From positions 1-8,544 of the forward strand of contig JAIRLL010000198.1 of NCBI GenBank assembly GCA_031259505.1: 8,544 bases of DNA, in the 5' to 3' direction. The position numbers and the translations under genes were made by a program. The notes beneath the pieces are model-generated. The model worked only from the letters and a program-made list of their open reading frames with translations, was not told the DNA's origin and did no database searches. The stretch comes from Tannerella sp. Lineage in GTDB: Bacteria > Bacteroidota > Bacteroidia > Bacteroidales > Tannerellaceae. Of the stretch, positions 5,832 to 8,544 are shown in pieces; the stretch's first letter is position 1, and the number at the start of each line of letters is the position of its first letter.

Positions 5832-6857
5832 GTGGACAGGGAAATTTTTATCAGACATTTTGCCGGCACGCTTTCTCCGCGGGAAGAAAACGCCTTGTGG
5901 AAATGGCTGGACGCGAGCAGCGAACACAGGAATGAATATCTCGAATGGCGCAGAACCTGGGATATGTACTTGCTGCACACTCCGGCCGGAGAGCCGTCTG
6001 TCAGTTTCGACCGGCTTCTCGACCGGCGCGGTCGCAAGGATACAGACACCGTCCGAACGAGCGCGCCAGTCGTGTGGTTGCGTCGAATGGGCGGGGTTGC
6101 AGCCATTTTCCTTGCCGCCTTCGGGCTGGCCTGGTACCTGTATGCTTTGCGCGAACAGACGCCCGTCCTGCACACCATCGAAGTCCCTTCCGGCCAGCGC
6201 GTCAAACTCACCCTTGCCGACGGATCTACTGTCTGGCTGAATGCGCAGACCCGATTCACGTATCCCGCCCTTTTCGGCAAACACGACCGCCGCGTCACAC
6301 TGGATGGCGAAGGACTGTTCGAGATTACCCGCGACGCCCGCCGTCCCTTTACGGTGCAGACCGGACGCTACGACGTGACCGCATTGGGCACAACCTTCGA
6401 CGTGTATGCATACAGCAACAGCGACGCCTTCGAAACGGTACTGGTCGACGGCATTGTGGAAGTCGATGTGCCCGGCACGGACGGCTCGACAAAACGTTAC
6501 CGCATGCAACCTGGATACAAACTCCTCTACGACGAGGCTTTGCAAAAAATACGAACCTTCCGTGTCCATACGCCCGACTGCATCTCGTGGACAAACGGCA
6601 TCTATTATTTCAATGACATCACATTTGCCGAAATGGCCAAACGGCTGGAGCATTACTACAAGACGCAAATCATCATCAATGATTCGTCGATCATGAACTA
6701 CCGCTGTACCGGAAAATTCAGACAGCACGAAAGCATTACCGACATTATGGACGTGGTGAAAAGCGACATGCCGTTCAGCTATTCGTATGACAGAGACCTG
6801 AATAAACTCACTGTCCGCAAACGCGGAAAGAGAAATATGCGTGAAATTAACAACTGA
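5832..6857 (+). CDS. FecR-family anti-sigma factor with C-terminal DUF4974
   Basis: This 341-residue inner-membrane regulator has a cytoplasmic anti-sigma segment (about 1-60, starting MDREIFIRHFAGTLSPREE), one membrane span (about 86-106, MGGVAAIFLAAFGLAWYLYAL), a periplasmic FecR domain (about 116-213; VPSGQRVKLTLADGSTVWLN, then GEGLFEITRDARRPFTVQT and GTTFDVYAY), and a DUF4974 domain (about 258-328; FNDITFAEMAKRLEHYY onward). In known systems the cytoplasmic part holds the sigma factor and the periplasmic part receives the signal from the transporter's STN domain. The start is GTG: the only in-frame sequence upstream runs to a stop at 5790-5792 with no ATG, and M-D-R at the start fits the family. 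The last 25 codons are duplicated downstream at 7136-7188, where the copy is interrupted. Confidence 0.92.
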   Translation: MDREIFIRHFAGTLSPREENALWKWLDASSEHRNEYLEWRRTWDMYLLHTPAGEPSVSFDRLLDRRGRKDTDTVRTSAPVVWLRRMGGVAAIFLAAFGLAWYLYALREQTPVLHTIEVPSGQRVKLTLADGSTVWLNAQTRFTYPALFGKHDRRVTLDGEGLFEITRDARRPFTVQTGRYDVTALGTTFDVYAYSNSDAFETVLVDGIVEVDVPGTDGSTKRYRMQPGYKLLYDEALQKIRTFRVHTPDCISWTNGIYYFNDITFAEMAKRLEHYYKTQIIINDSSIMNYRCTGKFRQHESITDIMDVVKSDMPFSYSYDRDLNKLTVRKRGKRNMREINN

Positions 6858-6905
6858 ATTTATACACTTAAAACTATATTTGCCTATGGAACATGAAAGA
6901 AAATG
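6781..6905 (+). repeat. 125-bp direct repeat, copy 1 (fecR 3' end and downstream)
   Basis: It covers the last 25 fecR codons, the stop and 48 bp of intergenic DNA. It matches 7136-7260 at 115 of 125 positions with no gap, offset exactly 355 bp. Homology stops sharply at both ends: the following bases ctgcgac and actgaaa are unrelated. This copy is the functional fecR end and keeps an intact TATATTTG that copy 2 lacks. Confidence 0.95.
6875..6882 (+). promoter_or_regulatory. -7 element downstream of fecR
   Basis: TATATTTG is a perfect -7 match in copy 1 of the direct repeat. The corresponding bases in copy 2 (7230-7237) read ATTATCTG, so the element is destroyed there. There is no good TTTG at the -33 position. 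It could start transcription into the unique segment and on to susC. Confidence 0.45.
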
Positions 6906-6986
6906 CTGCGACAAATAACTGCGGCGTAGCATAGCGCGACAATTCGGTTTGCCGAACGTAACAGAAAAATATAACTTCTGTAGCCG

Positions 6987-7013
6987 TCCGGTAACATCCG
7001 GTCTCTACTTTTG
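6987..7013 (+). promoter_or_regulatory. Candidate promoter with paired TCCGGT repeats
   Basis: TACTTTTG (7006-7013) matches the -7 consensus, and two direct TCCGGT hexamers (6987-6992, 6997-7002), one helical turn apart, lie immediately upstream, where a -33 box is missing. That arrangement could be an activator site. It precedes the 48-codon chimeric frame by 28 bp. Confidence 0.4.
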
Positions 7014-7041
7014 TGCCGTTAAATAATTAATTTTCAGACAT

Positions 7042-7188
7042 ATGACAAAGAAACAAGGTATTTTTTTCCTGATCAGGAGCGCGCTGCTGTTCCTCGCGCT
7101 GACAACCGGATTCAAGGCCGGGCGCCATATAGGCCATTCGTATGACAGAGACTTGAATAAACTCACTGTCCGCGTTTGCGGACAGTGA
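7042..7188 (+). pseudogene. Chimeric 48-codon frame: signal-peptide-like start fused to a copy of the fecR tail
   Basis: ATG 7042 opens a frame of 48 codons ending TGA 7186-7188. Residues 1-26 (MTKKQGIFFLIRSALLFLAL, then TTGFKA) look like a secretion signal: a lysine-rich start, a hydrophobic core and a small-residue end. From residue 33 (SYDRDLNKLTVR) the sequence is the fecR C-terminus in its native frame, because the 125-bp repeat joins at 7136. The fecR copy then ends early as VCGQ, since a mutated palindrome creates the TGA. The best reading is a remnant: the 5' end of a lost exported-protein gene fused by deletion to a duplicated fecR end. A -7 element upstream means it may still be transcribed, so a short secreted peptide is not excluded. 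Confidence 0.6.
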
Positions 7189-7260
7189 AATATGCGTGAA
7201 ATTAACAACTGAATTTATACACTTAAAACATTATCTGCCTATGGAACATGAAAGAAAATG
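7136..7260 (+). repeat. 125-bp direct repeat, copy 2 (displaced fecR tail)
   Basis: This is the partner of 6781-6905 with ten substitutions. Six fall between 7174 and 7186 in a palindrome, three in the former -7 element (7230-7235) and one is a synonymous C to T at 7153. It is not part of a complete fecR; it sits between the chimeric frame and the susC leader. Confidence 0.95.
7163..7188. other. Perfect 11-bp palindrome with 4-base loop in repeat copy 2
   Basis: TCACTGTCCGC (7163-7173) and GCGGACAGTGA (7178-7188) pair perfectly around GTTT. In copy 1 the same site (6808-6833) is imperfect, with second arm GCGGAAAGAGA and loop AAAC. There is no T tract after it, so it is not an obvious terminator. 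Confidence 0.85.
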
Positions 7261-7273
7261 ACTGAAAAACAGC

Positions 7274-7309
7274 AAAAAAAGCCGGAGCGTATTTACGGTA
7301 CTCTCCGGC
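7274..7309 (-). terminator. Leftward Rho-independent terminator upstream of susC
   Basis: On the minus strand GCCGGAG (7309-7303) pairs with CTCCGGC (7287-7281). GTA and TAC extend the stem past an A-G mismatch, and TTTTTTT (7280-7274) follows at once. The plus orientation has no T run after the stem, so the signal acts on minus-strand transcription although no minus-strand protein gene is nearby. Confidence 0.8.
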
Positions 7310-7364
7310 GAGTTAAGCCTTTGCGCTTCAATTTAAACTAAATTTTTATCAATCAAAAAACTTA
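7274..7364 (-). ncRNA. Predicted cis-antisense RNA against the susC leader
   Basis: The minus strand has a promoter-like element overlapping the susC start codon (7370-7377) and a strong terminator at 7309-7274, giving a transcript of about 90 nt with no coding capacity. Most of it is complementary to the untranslated leader just upstream of the susC ATG. It would contain AAGC/GCTT (around 7327-7314) as a small stem, then the terminator hairpin. Short antisense RNAs in exactly this position, such as DonS in Bacteroides fragilis, are known to repress susC-type genes of polysaccharide-utilisation loci. The gene is inferred from signals only; the 5' end is uncertain by several bases and no expression can be seen from sequence. 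Confidence 0.6.
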
Positions 7365-7369
7365 ACATG

Positions 7370-7404
7370 CAAACTTATGAAGAATTTTAAACGCAGGTAT
7401 CAAA
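7370..7404 (-). promoter_or_regulatory. Antisense promoter overlapping the susC start codon
   Basis: The minus strand reads TTTG (7404-7401), 23 bp and TAAGTTTG (7377-7370). The -7 box is a full match to TAnnTTTG; the spacer is two or three bases longer than usual. Initiation is predicted near 7364. Its first base pair is the A of the susC ATG. Confidence 0.5.
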
Positions 7405-8544
7405 ATCCTGCACAAAGTATCAGAAAATTATTTTTTATTATGAAGATTTCTACTGTATTATTAATGTGCGTATTTCTGCAGGCGAGCGCCGTTGAAATCT
7501 ATTCGCAGAAAGCGAAAGTGACGATCGACGCCGAACGGACGACACTGTCGGACGTACTGGAAGAAGTAGAACGCCAGACCGATTATCTGTTTTTCTACAA
7601 CAAGAAAAACATCAATGCAAGCAAGCGGGTAAGTGTCAGGGTGAAAGACAAGCCCGTTTCGGAAGTGCTGGACGGTATGCTGGACGAAAACATCGCTTAC
7701 ACGATGGTCAACGACCATATCATCCTGTCGAAAAAGGACGACAGGGACATGGCCGTCATCCTGCAGCAGACCCGTCGTATCACGGGTACGGTGACAGACA
7801 CCAGTGATGAACCTCTCATCGGCGCAAATGTGATCGAGAAAGGTGCAACGGCGAACGGAACCGTAACCGATGCCGAAGGAAATTTCTCGCTGACGGTGGC
7901 AGAGAACTCCGTGCTGCAAATCTCCTATGTCGGTTATATGACGCAAGAAGTCAGCGCATCACTCGGCGGCGGGGGTAGCCCTATTACAATAAGGCTAATA
8001 GAAAATACTCAGGCATTGGATGAAGTAATTGTGGTCGGATTCGGTACGCAGAAGAAAGTGAACTTGACGGGTTCGGTCAGCGTTGCGGATGCAAAAGTAT
8101 TCAAGGAACGCCCCGTGGCGACGGCTTCGCAAGCCTTGCAGGGAATGGTGCCGGGATTGCTGGTAACACAGTTCGAAGGTGGTCCTTCCTACAATCCCGT
8201 CATCCAGATTCGCGGTACGGGAACGATAGGCAAAGGCTCGTCGGCGGGTGTGCTCGTCTTAATTGACGGTATGGAAGGCGACATCAACGCCATCAACCCG
8301 CAGGACATAGAGAGTGTTTCGGTGCTGAAAGACGCTGCCGCATCCTCTATCTATGGCTCGCGCGCGCCTTTCGGCGTGATGCTGATTACCACCAAAAGGG
8401 GTAAATTGGGCAAGCCGACGCTCAACTACAACAACAGTTTCCGCTGGAACACTCCCGTCCACGTGCCTGAACCGGTCGATTCATACACCCTCGCGCTGTA
8501 TCTGAACGACGTCAGCAGGAACTCGAACCGCAGCAACCTTATCG
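7377..8544 (+). CDS. SusC-like TonB-dependent transporter with STN signalling domain (5' part, runs off the window)
   Basis: 389 codons are visible of a protein usually over 1,000 residues long. The start ATG 7377 gives MKNFKRRYQNPAQSIRKLFF, a characteristic SusC-family opening. The signal core runs about 18-38 (KLFFIMKISTVLL...QASA), with cleavage likely near 38-43. An STN domain follows (about 46-118; VTIDAERTTLSDVLEEVERQ), then a carboxypeptidase-regulatory-like domain (about 134-208; RITGTVTDTSDEPLIGANV), the TonB-box region LDEVIVVGFG (214-223), and the plug (about 225-345; LQGMVPGLLV, IQIRGTGTI, VLIDGME, LKDAAASSIYGSRAPFGVML, ITTKRGK). The barrel lies beyond the edge. It sits in the outer membrane and should import an oligosaccharide or other ligand with a SusD-like partner, probably encoded next. 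The STN domain and the upstream sigma/FecR genes mark it as a signal-transducing transporter. The internal ATG at 7440 is in frame but would remove the basic start of the signal peptide. Confidence 0.93.
   Translation, partial: MKNFKRRYQNPAQSIRKLFFIMKISTVLLMCVFLQASAVEIYSQKAKVTIDAERTTLSDVLEEVERQTDYLFFYNKKNINASKRVSVRVKDKPVSEVLDGMLDENIAYTMVNDHIILSKKDDRDMAVILQQTRRITGTVTDTSDEPLIGANVIEKGATANGTVTDAEGNFSLTVAENSVLQISYVGYMTQEVSASLGGGGSPITIRLIENTQALDEVIVVGFGTQKKVNLTGSVSVADAKVFKERPVATASQALQGMVPGLLVTQFEGGPSYNPVIQIRGTGTIGKGSSAGVLVLIDGMEGDINAINPQDIESVSVLKDAAASSIYGSRAPFGVMLITTKRGKLGKPTLNYNNSFRWNTPVHVPEPVDSYTLALYLNDVSRNSNRSNLI

Larger units (their letters stand above)
6858..7376. other. 519-bp fecR-susC intergenic region (rearranged)
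   Basis: The gap holds copy 1 of the direct repeat (to 6905), a 230-bp unique segment (6906-7135), copy 2 (7136-7260) and the susC leader (7261-7376). Removing one 355-bp offset would leave a 164-bp gap, a normal distance for fecR-susC pairs, which suggests that this stretch was added by a rearrangement. The unique segment contains the hairpin TTCGG/CCGAA (6942-6955), a TCCGGT direct repeat at 6987 and 6997, a -7 element, and the start of a 48-codon frame. Confidence 0.7.

Noticed and set aside
6886..6918. Tiny frame MEHERKCCDK right after the -7 element in repeat copy 1 (and MEHERK in copy 2)
   Set aside because: The ATG falls at or before the expected transcript start, the peptides differ in length between copies, and there is no other evidence of translation.
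5820..6932. Minus-strand open frame of 370 codons opposite fecR
   Set aside because: Mirror of the fecR coding sequence, with no domain signal and a composition typical of antisense frames; fecR on the plus strand has full domain structure.
7930..7980. Gly-rich GGGG tract (residues 197-200) in the SusC-like protein as a possible slippage site
   Set aside because: It lies in the flexible end of the carboxypeptidase-regulatory-like domain, the frame continues normally, and the run is too short to claim phase variation.
1..8544. CRISPR arrays, tRNA or rRNA genes, insertion sequences, invertible-promoter recombination sites
   Set aside because: None seen: no regularly spaced repeats, no cloverleaf or rRNA core sequences, no transposase or integrase reading frames.

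Overview
The window looks like chromosomal DNA from a member of the Bacteroidota, most likely the order Bacteroidales. Four things point there. The promoters carry the phylum-specific -7 element TAnnTTTG (TATATTTG occurs three times). There is no strong Shine-Dalgarno pairing in front of the genes. A Bacteroides-type second elongation factor G is present. The right end is an ECF sigma factor / FecR anti-sigma / SusC-type transporter locus. The species cannot be named from this sequence.

Layout. Positions 1-421 hold the doubtful 5' end of a leftward reading frame, two copies of a dispersed 'attgcgaggcacgaagcaatcc'-type repeat, a hairpin, and a strong leftward terminator. Next comes fusA2 (422-2581, minus), encoding an EF-G paralogue whose GTPase motifs are degenerate; its leader contains an intrinsic-terminator-like hairpin. 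A 343-bp divergent intergenic region separates it from hemW (2925-4049, plus). Then there is a compact self-contained unit at 4139-4980: promoter, zeta-toxin-type kinase gene, an overlapping 51-codon gene and a terminator. It has the architecture of a toxin-antitoxin pair.

The right third is a trans-envelope signalling and nutrient-uptake locus: promoter, ECF sigma gene (5103-5684), fecR anti-sigma gene (5832-6857), and the first 389 codons of a susC-like TonB-dependent transporter gene carrying an STN signalling domain (7377 to the window edge). In the usual scheme the substrate-loaded transporter signals through its STN domain to the periplasmic part of FecR, which releases the sigma factor to transcribe the transporter operon.

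The most unusual part is the 519-bp gap between fecR and susC. The last 25 codons of fecR plus 48 bp of downstream DNA (125 bp in total) are repeated 355 bp further on at about 92% identity. The second copy is fused in frame to an unrelated signal-peptide-like start, giving a 48-codon chimeric reading frame. Six of the ten differences between copies lie in one 13-bp stretch where an imperfect palindrome has become perfect and its loop has been inverted, the signature of a template-switch mutation. Next to this, directly upstream of susC, the minus strand carries a Bacteroidota -7 element overlapping the susC start codon and, about 90 bp on, a strong terminator with seven Ts. This predicts a roughly 90-nt antisense RNA against the susC leader, like the cis-encoded antisense RNAs described for Bacteroides polysaccharide-utilisation loci.
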